From NCBI GenBank assembly GCA_036345935.2, contig JADWOT020000004.1, forward strand, positions 252,102 through 316,101: a stretch of 64,000 nucleotides of DNA. The letters are read 5' to 3'. How positions within the stretch are numbered: position 1 is the first letter of the stretch; each line of letters begins with the position of its first letter. The translations under genes were made by a program, and so were the position numbers. A model generated the notes under the pieces. It made no database searches and was not told the origin of the DNA. It saw only the letters and a list, made by a program, of their open reading frames with translations. Positions 1-11,440 of the stretch are shown here, piece by piece. The DNA comes from Taenia hydatigena. Lineage: Eukaryota; Platyhelminthes; Cestoda; Cyclophyllidea; Taeniidae.

Positions 1-908
1 TGCCTTTGCACACTTTGCATCCGATTTTCGTGATTGCGTTATGCTTGTCGATTCGTCACTACTTTACCATGAGCTTTAGCATCAAGAATGCATTATCACT
101 TTCATATTGTTGTCTAGAGCCATGCCGAGTTCCATCAAATCCCCCTGAATGTTATCAGAGGGCCAGATGGAACACAACGCCAACAGGCTCGAAACGAGGG
201 AGCTAAATTCGATCGCCTAGTTGGTGTGTTGCATCACGGACATCTGATGGCATTGGTCTTCATGTTGCTAAAATTTTCTGCCCAAATAACGATCCAACTT
301 CTTGTCTGAACTAGGCGTCGCACCATTCAGTGACTCTGTTTAAAATTGGACTGTAAAAGCCCACGCTACAAGTAGTTGGAGACTCTTGACATATTACTCG
401 TCAACTGCACTTTACCGTAGATGATAAAAATAGGGGAATGTGGCGCGAAACTATTCAAAGTGGACTTCGCGAGCGATGCAGATTTCTGGGTGAAATTCAG
501 CGTTGAGAATGGAAATAAAGGGCAAATTTGAGGGCTTTGAGCCACTTTTAAAATGCATATCGTAGTGGAAGGGAAGAAGGCTATGAGGCTCCCCATTCTA
601 CTTCCCACGCTTGTAAGCCGAACCCAATGAACTTGCAGAATGCCTCTTAAGGAAAATATATTAATTGTGCTAAATGGAGTAATACAGGTCAATTCGTAAG
701 TCCTTAGTGCCACGCGTAACTAATTGAGAGCATTTAAATCGGTCTATTTAACTTCATGCACACTTGGTGCTCGCCTAGAAAGATTGCATCATAGAAGACA
801 AATGATCCAAACTATCGATGTCGAGTGTTTAACTCGACTCTGGTAGGTGCAGTATTTAATTCCCTTGGTCCATCTTAAGTAACGGATGGTCTGTGTTGAG
901 GAAATGCC
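1..908. other. Non-coding stretch, nothing recognised
   Basis: No exon-like piece, module copy or RNA gene recognised. The longest open frame here is about 115 codons on the minus strand and has no paralogous copy elsewhere in the window to support it. Confidence 0.5.
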
Positions 909-1340
909 CAGTTATTGACAGGTGAACTCATACAAATTTTATGAGAAGCATCAATTGATGCTGTTGATGGACACCTTTTGGATCTCGTCTCTGCTCAGAC
1001 AGATTCTATCAGATGGGCCGGGGTAATATACGCCATCTCTCATCTTGCTAAGTGGATTTAGTCATAGGACAAACGAGCCAAGCAAATAGTGGCAGCCACT
1101 GCAATTCGCACTGCGTGCAGCATCGCCAGCCTCTGTGTGATAGGACATGGCACGCATTCCCACCCAACCTAATCCTCCTAGACGGGGACGGCGTTTAAAT
1201 GAAGTGGAGCCATCCACACCAACACATTCATTTATACGTAGCAATGAGGATTTGGCAGAAAAGTATGCACTGCTATTCACCCACACGCGTTTCCAAAGTC
1301 GTGGCTGTCCGTGCGATGTGGGTAGCATTGTCATCGCATA

Positions 1341-1358
1341 GTTGGTTGGTTGGTTGGT
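1341..1358 (+). repeat. GTTG tetranucleotide microsatellite
   Basis: About four and a half GTTG units. The paralogous site near 44651-44660 has only about two units, so the tract expanded or contracted after the duplication. Confidence 0.85.
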
Positions 1359-1639
1359 GTCTGTGTGACACGTTGGCGGGCATTAACAGACAGCAAGCCA
1401 TGACACCGAGGAGCACATGCCATCACCTGCATCATGTTTTCATTGCTCTCACTCATCTCTTATTCTGCATTAGCAGTAAATAGCCGGTTTTAAATCCTGA
1501 CGTGACTGGCTACTCTGACCTCCAGAAAGACGAAGAATGTTTTCCTCCATCATTCCACCTCCATCAGTGTTGCGCAATCGCCCAAATGTGCGTCAGCCTC
1601 TTTTGCATTCATTACAATGTCTTCTGTGGTAGCACATGG

Positions 1640-1909
1640 TTATGCATGAGGAAAGAAGTGTGCTTTCAACTGCACCATAATCGTCAGGTGTGGTGCTCTC
1701 GCATAATCTCAATGGCAACACTGCAGCTCCAAAGTTTTACCTCTTCACCTCCAATGCATCAGCCAATTAAAGTGATGAGATTTACAATTGAGTCGCCTAC
1801 AACTGTACGCAATGCCCTGCTTCACTCATGAGGAGGTGTCATGCTCACAACCACTGCTCACTTTTCGCTTCTTCAACATTCTCCATCGCCGCCGATTTAT
1901 TGTGCTTTA
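1640..1909 (+). other. Copy-specific segment inside R1
   Basis: About 270 bp present here and absent from the paralog, where CACATGGTTTAGGTAGTG is continuous near 44946-44963. It is either an insertion here or a deletion there. No terminal inverted repeat, poly-A tail or target duplication could be made out by eye. Confidence 0.5.
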
Positions 1910-2134
1910 GGTAGTGCTCTTCGCTTGTAAATACACTCCAAGAAGCAAATTTAGTTGCATAAACTGCTGCTGTGACAAAACGATGTGCTGGTAGAAGCAG
2001 TTACGCTCACTTAGACTTGTAACACACATTTACCATCTCAGATTCACCAAAAGCTTGGCAAATTAACAAGCGACTTGTTGATTTTGCCCTCATGATGGGT
2101 AGCACCTCCTCACAACTAGATGCGTCAAAGCCAT

Positions 2135-5100
2135 CTTGAAGCAAAATCGATTGTGGGTGTACGTTATTGTCATCTGCATTGATTGGAGTCCGACTCGATT
2201 TTCTACCTAATGATATTTAATGGCATCGGCTTCTTCTGGTAAGTTGCGAAACAATTCCAACCTATTCACAATCGCATTTCACAGCCCCCTTTGCCCAATG
2301 GCGCAAAGCACCCCATCCCATCAGATCAAAGCTTTCTAAGAGGAGACCAATTTCCAAACTGGAGGAAGCGATTCAGACACTCGCATTTACTTAGTAGTGG
2401 TGAAGTCACCAAAGCTGCGCCAAAGGGCAATGCGGTGAAGACCATGCTCTTCCTCGATCCACTCGGTGGGTTGGTTCTCCTACACAGCATCGTCAACCAA
2501 TGCTTCTCACAAGAAATGCCTTGCCTTGCCTGCCAACAACCGAGTGCTTCCTCAGTCTTCAAACAATCCAAACCTGACTTGTTGTTGGAATAAGAGGTCG
2601 TCAGGCATCATTGAGGTATCAGGACTGTTAACGAAACCGATTACAACATTGGACATTTGAGCCTAGTGTCGCGATACTGAAGTGACACCCAAACTATCAA
2701 GTTGTCATTGTTGGGGTAATAAAAGATATTGCGGTCAGGTGGTTGCTAACGTGCTTGAGTGTTGAAGGCTCTTAAGCGCAATCAGAGAGCGCCGACACTC
2801 ATGTTATCATTCTGAAGGACAACGGCTTATGGAAAAGTTATGTGAAACTTATAGGAGCTTACAAACGCGTTGTATCGCTGACAACATCATTTGTGGTTTT
2901 ACAAGTGCCACGACTGACTGTTTGCTCTTTGTGGCACACTGTGCAAGTCCTTTGCGCTTGTTGTTCAATATTTCTCTTTAGCTCCATCTGAGTTGGTAGA
3001 CAACAATCTCAAACAGTCCCATCACTGCCAATCAGCTGTCCTAACGTTTCCACTCTGATCATTCCTCCACGTCCACGAACAAGCAAACAAGTAGCATCCA
3101 ATTTGACTCATATTTCTGGCCATGAAACTCAACACATGTTTTGTGGAGCATCTACTGTCAATTCGGTGGTACCTGGCCCACCCTGGATGAACCACTAGGG
3201 CCTCAACAACAACAACGACTTTAACGCAGCCCCGCAGACCTCTATGTGAACTCGCACAAACTGACCTAGCATTGCTATAAGTTGAACGCAGATTAATGAG
3301 CTAACTTGTCACGTACCTCACACGCACCTGCAGCTTAGTGAATCAGGAAAATATTGCTGGTTTTGCCTTCATTATGGGCAGCATTTCTTTCCATCTAGTT
3401 AATTATAGCGCTTTGAGACTTTGCTGAGAGCGGAATAAGGCAAACTACTTAGGCTACACTTACGTGTTTGATGTGCGAAATAGGTCTCTGTTCCATCGGT
3501 GGTGTATTTGGCAATATGTTTGCCTCTTGCAAGACAGTCGTGCAGTATGAAGTGAAGTCGCTAGCACGACTGTCGCAGAACACTCAGTTACACCCTCAAC
3601 CCGTCTTGCCACATGTTCGACACAAAACCCACTAAGGTAGCTTTGGTAATCGTCCTGTTACTTCATGTCTGCTGTTTCTTCTCATGCACACCTCACCACT
3701 TTAAAATCGTCTTTGCCACATGACTGTGAGCAGAAGTGACCTGCTGCTTTGCTTTGACAGACGCTGCAACACACTTGCAGTCGGCTGTACAGACGCATTC
3801 AATCATTCACTCATTCACTCACTTGAGTGTCCCTACGTGAAATGGAATGACCTTTGTGAGCTGCAGAAGCACTGAGTTGGTGAGGCCATCAAAATATAGT
3901 GATGTGCATGTCTGGACTGATCAGGATATCACAAGCCACGCACAGGGCGGCAATTTCTCGAGTATTCAATGCAAATCTCCTGCAACTGACGGTTTTTGCT
4001 TCCAAACAGGCCTATTAGCAGTGCCTTTGGCCAAAGAAACTCCTATTCTTCAAGCACGATTAATGGATGCACCGACAATCGTTTGCGCGAGTTCACCAAG
4101 AAGAACACCTCGATGTCCCCACGTGAATTCTTCGCACAATCGTCAATCACAATCATAAGATGGCCAACACTTTTCGTGGTGAAAGGATCGGATTACGGCT
4201 GACCAAGAGCATTAGGATCTTCGCACGTTACTTCATCGCAAGTGCTAAACTTGTAAGGCCTTACTGCAAGCGCCAAACTGACACCCACTCTGTGCTGGTA
4301 CAAACACGTTTGATGATGGTGTGCTAGTAGGGGCCTTCTCTTTACTCTGGCAACTGCAGTTTCACCCAACCAGCTAACCAGCCAACCGTGGAATGAAGTT
4401 AAGATGGGGGACATATAAATGCACTCAAGGCAGTTGGCTAGACAATGAACGTGTGCCATGTTGAGTGTAGCTGTCTTTCCCATTGTTGTCGCCTACTGCT
4501 CAGGACCGTATTCATCTTTCCATTATGATCTCAATTCTTGCCGAACAAGTCACCGTGTGCTATAATCCAATGCAAGCGTTGATGATAGGTTAGGTTGTTA
4601 GGAATGGGCGAAATTCGTAGTGAGAGTGGAGTTGGCAATGCATTTTGCCATGATAAGTCACGATGTCAGACCAGCGTGACCCTATTTCAACACATTGATG
4701 TGCGTTAGATGGTTTTCGTGACGCAAGGCGAGTCCACAAACAGGACCCATCTCGGTGTAGCGATTGGATTGAGATGATGTGCCAACACAACTGCTATGCG
4801 CAGTTGAAGTCGGCAGAGCTGACGGGAACATAAGACCCGGTCCTTGACCGACTCAAACTGTTGGCAGACCCACACTGCACTGGTCCTCACGAGGTAACTG
4901 AAAGTGTTGCGCTGATTTAGGTGAGTCGTCAGAGATCGCGGCGCGTACTGGTAAGTACGAACGCATGTCTATTCCACAGTAGTCAGACAGCGACACTTTC
5001 TCTGCAGTTAAGGCCTACTCAGTGTTTACAAGCGGCTCCAACATGCGTGAAGCACATTAGATTACGTAAAAATAATTCATGTTGGTGCAACGCTACTAAA

Positions 5101-5289
5101 AGCAGTTATTGGTGACTAATTCACAATCATTTTCGCAACATACCTTTTAGCTTACCACAGTGACGCCGGTAAGTACATTGATTTGCACCGTAACCGGACT
5201 TGCAATGTGAGATTATTTGGCATTCTTTCCTCTCTACCTGGCACATCTCTCAATGCTTCCAAGTTACTTGAGATTGTACATTTGGCTGA
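2135..5289. other. Non-coding stretch, nothing recognised
   Basis: About 3.1 kb with no copy of the window's repeat modules and no supported exon. It holds only short unsupported frames (the longest about 103 codons) and a small CAA run near 3208-3222. Confidence 0.45.
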
Positions 5290-6955
5290 TTACAATGGAT
5301 ACAATTCCTGTCTTATTTCACCAATACAATGCAGTTCTGATGATATTGATAATAGTCATTAAAAATATTGTACAATCAGAACGAGTACTGCTTGGATGAG
5401 TCGCAATCGTGGCCAAGAATTGGTTATTGTTCCCTGTAGAGTAAATAAGCCGCAATTGCCATTGATGTTATGCCCTTGATACGTTGCCAATATTGCAACA
5501 GTGCGCAGCACAATGTTCTTACGAATCACGTGGTTACAACCCGGCTGATGCTTTCACTGCCTTAAATGTGACGATTAGACGAGAACCTTGATGTTATCGA
5601 GGCTGAATGGGGCCAACCTTCTAGTTCTCATTAAATTCGCAGTTCCAGCAACGGCCACATTTACCTCCTCTTCCCTGCGACTATCCCTAACACAAGAAAG
5701 CCGATTGTTTTGTGGCATCTTTACTGTCTCAGATAAAAGCGAATCAGCGAGAACCGTGATGGAGACGAGAAGGGTGACATGTCTCTGCGTCGGGAAGGTC
5801 GACCTTCTCTTCAAAGGCGTGGTTTTAGTCAGCGGATAGTGACTGCAAACGAATGCAATTAGAACGAAGACTAGGTCGCATTGCTCGGTCACGGTGGTAT
5901 CGGCAGTCCTGTGATACGGAGCTAAAAGCAATAAAGTAATGCGCTCACCTCAAGCACTCACAGTGTTTAGGCCTTACTTTGCGGTTTCTGCAGCGAAAAC
6001 TCGTGTGTTTCCCAATTACATGACGGCTGCAAATAAAATCAGCTGACTGAGCCTGATCTTCCTTGTGACAAAAATTTTCTTAACCAAGACGAGCAGCAGG
6101 ACCCCTCCCTCAGTTAAATGGTCACTCAGTTAGCGACCGTGGTGAGTGGTGCACCTTGAAAGACGCGTTGTGCCAGGTGATGCAGGCTCCTAGCAATCCC
6201 TTCCCATCCTCGTCAGGTTATTTGGTAAGGGTGGACAATCACGAGGACGAATTGTGTGTCCACTTGAAGGTAGTAAGATTGGACTTTGCTCAAGCCACCT
6301 TCATCCGTCAATGAAAAAGCTACCTCTCATCGACAAAACGCCCCTAATTTTAAATCGGCGACTCTTCTTAGCATAATTAAGCTTACTTTTGTGGACTGCG
6401 ACCCTTCTGTAAATGGATCAGTTTGTACAAAACACATGCTTCAATATCATTGTCCACATGTCTCTATTGGGCACAGTTCATCAATGCTGTTAATTAGAGT
6501 GGCTCAATAGTCGCGTCACTTTGGCTGGGCGGGAAACAAACCTTAACCAGATGCACGAGACATCACTAGTGAACACGCACTTAGAGTCGAGAAACACTCA
6601 TTACTCAGACTACGAGCTCAGTCGTAGGCCTCTACGAGGATGTTATCATGGAGTAGATGCCTCCAAGGTGCTCGACTGAAACGACTCCGATGATGTTTGT
6701 TGAGTGCCCTTTGGCAATGGATGAAACAACTGCAAGTGAGTCATCAGTTGTGAGCGGCGGAGAGGGGCTTGCACAGCAGAGATTGATAGAAGAAGCAGTT
6801 GAAATACTGTCGGTGACATAGAAGTCTGTCGTGTCAGAGGCGTTGATCATGACTGTGCTCGAGCAAGCAAAGGCTTCACAGGAATGATATGCAATGCCAC
6901 CGATAATGATTGATCACAGGTAACTCCTTTGGATGAGCTCTATGTTAGTATAGAG
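5290..6955 (+). repeat. Inverted duplication R2, copy 1
   Basis: Pairs with the reverse complement of about 24605-26095. Positions 5404-5993 appear identical to 25984-25395 (590 bp), with single-base mismatches marking each edge (5403 and 5994). Outside that block the similarity drops to very roughly 85-90%. About 200 bp (6041-6245) is present here only. The right end, from about 6541, is the left arm of the inverted-arm element. A 118-codon minus-strand frame at 5575-5931 lies inside the identical block and so is identical in both copies, but identity over non-coding DNA on both sides means it gives no evidence of coding. Confidence 0.85.
6041..6245 (+). other. Copy-specific segment inside R2
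   Basis: About 200 bp that interrupts the R2 alignment. The sequence on either side joins directly in the inverted partner around 25330-25360. Whether it is an insertion here or a deletion there cannot be decided from two copies. Confidence 0.5.
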
Positions 6956-8387
6956 GCACTTGGCGTGACCAAACTCGGTCGGGCCCATTACTGCCCCTAA
7001 CAACAAAGTAATTCTACTGGCAATACCATCCGCAGAAGTTGACGACCTCTGGCGATGTTTGCGTAGAAAGCGTTGAAGGAGAGAATGTAAAGTTAAGAAT
7101 ATGACAGGGCAATCTGAAGACTTGTGATAGCCTCGGTTCTCTGCAACGCGTGAACTGAACCCCAAAGCGCATGTATTTTACATTAAAGGCTAAAACATGT
7201 GCAGCCATAGACGAAATTACATTGAAACTGAACTCCCAAAATAAAACATGTGGTTTGCCACACCCTGATATTCCAGGTGAAAGGATATGCATAGCACAAA
7301 CGATGAGCATTGCTTAATTCGAGAGAGTAAGTTTTATCCAATAACACAACGTGAATACCTAAAATGGACTATTTGAATGTTCAATGATGGATGGCATAAA
7401 AGCACTGTTAGATCTATGGTAGGGCCCGGAAATAATCTGTCAACAGTGCGGGGTGTTTGGTTCACCGAACGCACGGTGGATACTAGCAGAAGACCTTCAA
7501 ACGGGAAGGACTGCATGACGAAGAGGCAGAATTCTGCTTTGTTTCCTCAGATGTCGCTGTAACTGACTGATGAGTGGTGTTAATGCCCAGCTATTTGGGT
7601 CTTGGCTGATGGCAATACCTCAATTCCTACCACATCCACACAAATGGAATGACGTAGGCACAGCTGCATCCAACTGTAGATAACTGGCGTTAATGGCAAC
7701 AGATCGTGGGAGTCCTTCTAACGACTAAGCATTCCTTACTGCCACCCTCAGTGATGTGCTTCGCGAGACTCTGACCCAACCTGTCGTTGAAGACTTCCTG
7801 GTGAACTTTCTTAAATCCCCTCTAATATAGCAAACCGTATTTGAATACTGAGCGTTGCCTTCCTTCTCCTCCAGATGACTAGCAGTTAGCAACACCGCGT
7901 CCGACTCACAGTGCCCATCACCAACCACCTACTAGCACCGCATCCACAACACATCTCTCTACTTCCCCAACCCACCCACTCCTATGCTAACATAGAGATC
8001 ATCCAAAGGACTCAGTGGTATTGCATACCATTCTGTGAAGCCCTTGCATGCCCGAGTAAAGTCATGACCAGCACCTCTGACACAAGAGGTCTTCATGTCG
8101 ACGATAGTGTTTCGACTGCCTCTTCTATCAATCTCCGCTGTAGAAGCTCCCCTCCGCAGCTTACAACTGATGGCTCACTTCTTGGCGTCCCATCCATTGC
8201 CCAAAGTCACTCAACGAGTACCACGGAAGTGGTTCCATTCGGTTGTCTCGAAGGCATCTGCTCCTACTCCATGAGCACGTTCTTGCAGGGCTGCACGATT
8301 GGGCTTTTAGTCTGAATAATGAGCATTACCCAACTCCGTGTCAGTGTTCACGAATGATGACTCGTGCATCTGACTAAGACTGCTTTA
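6541..8387. mobile_element. 1.85 kb element with long inverted arms, copy 1
   Basis: The left arm (about 6541-6955) and right arm (about 7980-8387) are inverted relative to each other and roughly 75% alike over about 400 bp. They enclose about 1 kb that includes a copy of block C (7725-7930). No transposase-like frame is visible, so it would be non-autonomous, like a foldback element or MITE, if it is a transposon at all. Both arms keep an outward-reading frame of 70-130 codons with a shared DDS.STAS.INL motif. A close copy lies at 59723-61580 and a solo arm at 24605-25035. I could not define a target-site duplication. The alternative is a simple inverted duplication that was later copied as a unit. 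Confidence 0.5.
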
Positions 8388-8660
8388 GCTATGCAGTCAT
8401 AGTCAAATAAGTTTGGGTATTTCGTTGGAAGAAGAGGTCTTTTTATAGCATGCTTTTTAAAAATTTTTGACTACAACAATCACCGTGTTTCTGAACTAGT
8501 TAGCTGAAAAGGGAGAGGGACTACTGGCATGATTCGAAGGCCAGTTCACTCGGCTAGGGCAATGTGACCACTCTAAGTGACCGTAACAGAAAGCGGCAGT
8601 CAAACGAACAAGGCATCACACATTTGACGAGGGGCCAAGACTATGCTAACACTTTGCAAG
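6733..8660 (+). repeat. Near-identical 1.93 kb block, copy 1
   Basis: Matches 59923-61852 with, by my reading, five substitutions and one 2-bp indel (near 7620), about 99.7%. Homology continues on both sides but at clearly lower identity: about 6541-6732 on the left and 8661-9440 on the right. The block edges do not coincide with the ends of the inverted-arm element. Confidence 0.85.
7725..7930 (-). repeat. Block C, copy 1
   Basis: One of six copies of a block of about 100-270 bp. The minus strand reads as a 67-codon frame beginning MVGDGHCESDAVLLTAS. Related starts occur at 22953 (IGGGHSESGALLLTAS), 10830 (minus), 14080, 55540 and 61120 (minus). The frame is broken in several copies, so I treat it as a dispersed repeat rather than a gene. 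Confidence 0.6.
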
Positions 8661-8849
8661 GCGACGCCTACAATGGGTCTGTTACTTGCATCCATGATTG
8701 TCTGCTGTCAATGCTCCAATCATGTGAGGTAGATTGAGAAGCACTCCCAGGCGGAATGTGTGCAATTTTGAATCAAGTCGATGCTTGGATCTCTCCCTAA
8801 TTCTTCCAATGTCTCTTAATCATGCACAAGTGGGTCATGTAGAGTTCAA
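8388..8849 (+). repeat. Flank of the inverted-arm element, shared with 61580-62030
   Basis: No gene seen. The sequence follows the element in both copies. It is nearly identical to 8660 and then diverged, which shows that the duplicated unit is larger than the element. Confidence 0.6.
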
Positions 8850-9330
8850 ACCCTTGATGTGTCAATTAAGGCCGACGAGTTGTCTCCTCGATCACTCTCC
8901 CACCAAAGAGCACATTGACACTCATCCTATTGCAATCGCCTACGGCACACTACTACTTAAGATTGCAAAGTAGGAAAGTTGGGTGTTCATATGCCTACTC
9001 GTGCGTTTGCGTTTGTTGGGATGAGGTAGATGGTGAAATGTTGGGTGCTTTGGCGCAGAGGTCGAGAATTTGTAAATTGATAGCAGAATTGATGTATTGG
9101 TACGAACTCGGTTGGTGAGACGATGCGCAATTAGTTGGAATTGCTTTCTCGTGCACGCTCACACGCGTGAGCTCCCCAGCATCCACAGTTTGTTCTTCAG
9201 CGTGGGGTGTTGGATGATCACAAGGCATAATTCATCAGTTGCATTCCCATTCTAACAGCGGTAGTCTACGTACCCACTCATGTGGATAAAACGTCTTTGG
9301 TGTCTATTCTGAAGTCCACTAATAAGCACC
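8850..9330 (-). repeat. Block F, copy 1
   Basis: Three-copy block. The reverse complement aligns with 18485-18960, and the direct sequence aligns with about 62030-62530. On the minus strand a Pro/Thr/His-rich frame (8995-9228) has counterparts at 18575-18862 (+) and 62177-62434 (minus), but the frames shift relative to each other, so coding is not supported. Confidence 0.65.
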
Positions 9331-9439
9331 ATCAGGTCGTTCATACATTCGTGCCTTTTGCTCTTGCAATCAACATGACTTCAATTTTCCTTGCTTGTGC
9401 ATTCTGGACTCAATTTTCCAACGAATGAGCTACGACAAC

Positions 9440-10255
9440 ATGCTCTGCGAGCAGCCATATGAAAATAGTTGGGTAGAGGATGGAATTGACAGTTGCATAG
9501 AGCAAGATGTGGACGGTAAGGTAGCGATTGGAGTGAAGCAAAGATATCGAATAGGAATTTGTAGAAAAGAAAAGTACGTTGAAGTTGGATCGACACAGTA
9601 GATGCGAGTAGATGAGCCTGGTGAATCTATCTTGGAATAAGAGACGATCCCTTCACCTACCAGTATAGCTTGTTGCAGAGGAGGATTATCAGTGAAGTGT
9701 TACAAGGTAAGGTGTGCGTATTGATGTAGGGGGGATATTGGCTAGACTCCTTCACATCGCACCACATGAGAGAAGGTGGAGCGCGGGCGAGAGGTCACCA
9801 CTCAAGAGTGTGGTCTGAATGAGAAACCGTCACAACAGCTTCTCAGGCAAAACAGCCGCCTAGTGCTTTGATCAGCAGGTGTTCCACTTCAAAGGTCCAA
9901 TTCTTTTCACGGTGCATTTGCCACACCCTGTTTGTAGTCAATATGGGGGGGGGCTTCACATCTCCTCCTGTTAGCTGAATGCCTATAGGCTCCATCAGAG
10001 TGCCTTCAGCTAAGAACCATCAGGTTACTCCAAAATTGCGTGTGAACAATTCCAAGCTAATTCAGTCCGCACTATCGGTCCCTCTTCGGCACCGTGTTGC
10101 AGCACTCCCAGCATTGGCGATTGTAACTTTATCCATCAGCCCCAGCATACACTTATTTGCTTATCGAAAGCTTGGAATTGTGTTTGGAAGCCAAGTGTCC
10201 ATGATGTGTAACGAGAAGAGCAACGCAACGCGAACACGAGTTTAGAAGTCGTACA
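9440..10255 (-). repeat. Blocks D and B, inverted copy
   Basis: Read on the minus strand, 10255-9990 matches block D (as at 17480-17770) and 9960-9440 matches block B (as at 17810-18370). In complete forward units these blocks lie downstream of the secreted-protein exons. A nine-base G run (9945-9953) sits near the position where the paralog at 62938 has a long C run. No gene is called. Confidence 0.65.
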
Positions 10256-10384
10256 GAATGTTGAAGCAGTGGGCACAGAGTGGTCAACAGTAGAATAATT
10301 ACCCAAAAGTAACCACTTCATGCATTTGAGTTCCTCTCAATCTCACAGGTCAAAACGGTAGACTAACCAGGATGGAAACTTGTG

Positions 10385-10660
10385 GTTCGGAAAGACAGTG
10401 CTTCCGTCTCACTGCAAGCACCTCCCTCCTACACCGACACACCCACCACACCATCAACAACTCATCTCACTGAGAAGCAGCAGAGTCTATTTCGAATAAT
10501 CTTCCGACCTCCAGTACTGTTTGATGCAAGAAGCGTAGATGGAAGCTCGTTGAGTTGAGTTGGAGGCACTATCGGGGTATGGGAGTACAACGGTTGTGGT
10601 GGATGCAAAGAAAGTGGAAATAGGAGGATAAGAAAAGCGAGACTCTGACCCAAATTGTCA
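10385..10660 (-). repeat. Block A plus the 55-codon downstream frame, inverted copy
   Basis: The minus strand from 10653 to 10462 is an open frame containing SLAFLILLFPLSLHPPQPLY, the counterpart of the third exon candidate at 17060-17227. Block A follows, with the usual GGTGTGTCGGTGTA-like run. The second exon that should precede it is gone: block C (10680-10830) abuts instead, so this is a truncated gene copy. Confidence 0.55.
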
Positions 10661-10679
10661 TTATAGATCCATCTGAGCC

Positions 10680-10830
10680 GCTTGACTTCCTGGCTGTGTC
10701 CCTCGACCCCTCATCAATGAAGCGATCCATCTTCGACTACTGTACATTGCTGACTTCCTCCTCCCATTCAACTAGCAGTCGACAATACTCCACCTGATTC
10801 ACAATGACCATCGCCCACTATCATCCAATT
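10680..10830 (-). repeat. Block C, copy 2
   Basis: Minus-strand copy with the GATGGTCATTGTGAATC start and the TCGAAGATGG.TCGCTTCATTGA segment shared with 14090-14190. It is fused directly to the downstream frame of the secreted-protein family at about 10660. Confidence 0.6.
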
Positions 10831-10904
10831 TGATGAGAGTGCGGTTGTTCCGCGACCCATGATGCTTCTCAGTCTCGTTGTTCTCCCCTCTTTGATGGTC
10901 AAAG

Positions 10905-11440
10905 TGCATGCATGACTCCATTCTTTGATAAGTGAGCTATGGTAATCTGCTCTGTGAGCAGTACTAAGTTATGGATTGAGTAGAGAATAGTCTTGACAGT
11001 TGCATGAAGCAAAGTATGTGTAGTGGGATAAAGATGGGACGGAAATTTGTGGGGATGCAAGCATGCTGTAGTGAGATTGGCAGAGAAATGCGAGTAATTG
11101 ATTTTGGTAAGTCGCTTTGGGATGAGAGAGATCGCCCTCACTTTTCGGCTTAGCCTGTTGCAGAAAAGGATGATCAGTGAGTTGTCACAAGGTGGCAAGA
11201 TGCTGGTGTCGGTATGGGTGGGGCAATAGCGGCACTCCTCCACGTGAGAGGAGAAGGAGTGTAGGCGAGAGGTCACCACTCATGGGTGTGGTCTGAGTGC
11301 ACTCACTTATGAGCAACCCTCTTAACAACTTCTTGGACTAAACAGCCGCCTATTGTTTTGACCCTTCAGATGTTTCACTTCAAAGGCTCAATTATCCACG
11401 CGGTGTTTCTGCTGCACCCTCTTTGCAGTAATTATAGTGG
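10905..11440 (-). repeat. Block B, inverted copy
   Basis: The reverse complement matches block B elsewhere (for example 16010-16480). Positions 11182-11405 are identical over 224 bp to 62672-62895, after which both copies continue at clearly lower identity. No gene is called. Confidence 0.75.

Larger units (their letters stand above)
909..2134 (+). repeat. Duplication R1, copy 1
   Basis: Aligns in the same orientation with 44220-45181 at very roughly 80-85%. The similarity starts sharply at a shared CAGTTATT and ends at a shared GTCAA.GCCAT. This copy carries about 270 bp (1640-1909) that the other lacks, and a longer GTTG tract (1341-1358). Open frames in it are not kept in the partner, so I regard it as non-coding. 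In copy 2 the duplication is followed within about 80 bp by an exon of the secreted-protein family; here it is not. Confidence 0.75.

Noticed and set aside
5575..5931. 118-codon minus-strand frame, identical at 25457-25813
   Set aside because: The DNA identity extends over non-coding flanks and the opposite strand is also open for 83 codons, so the identity does not indicate a protein.
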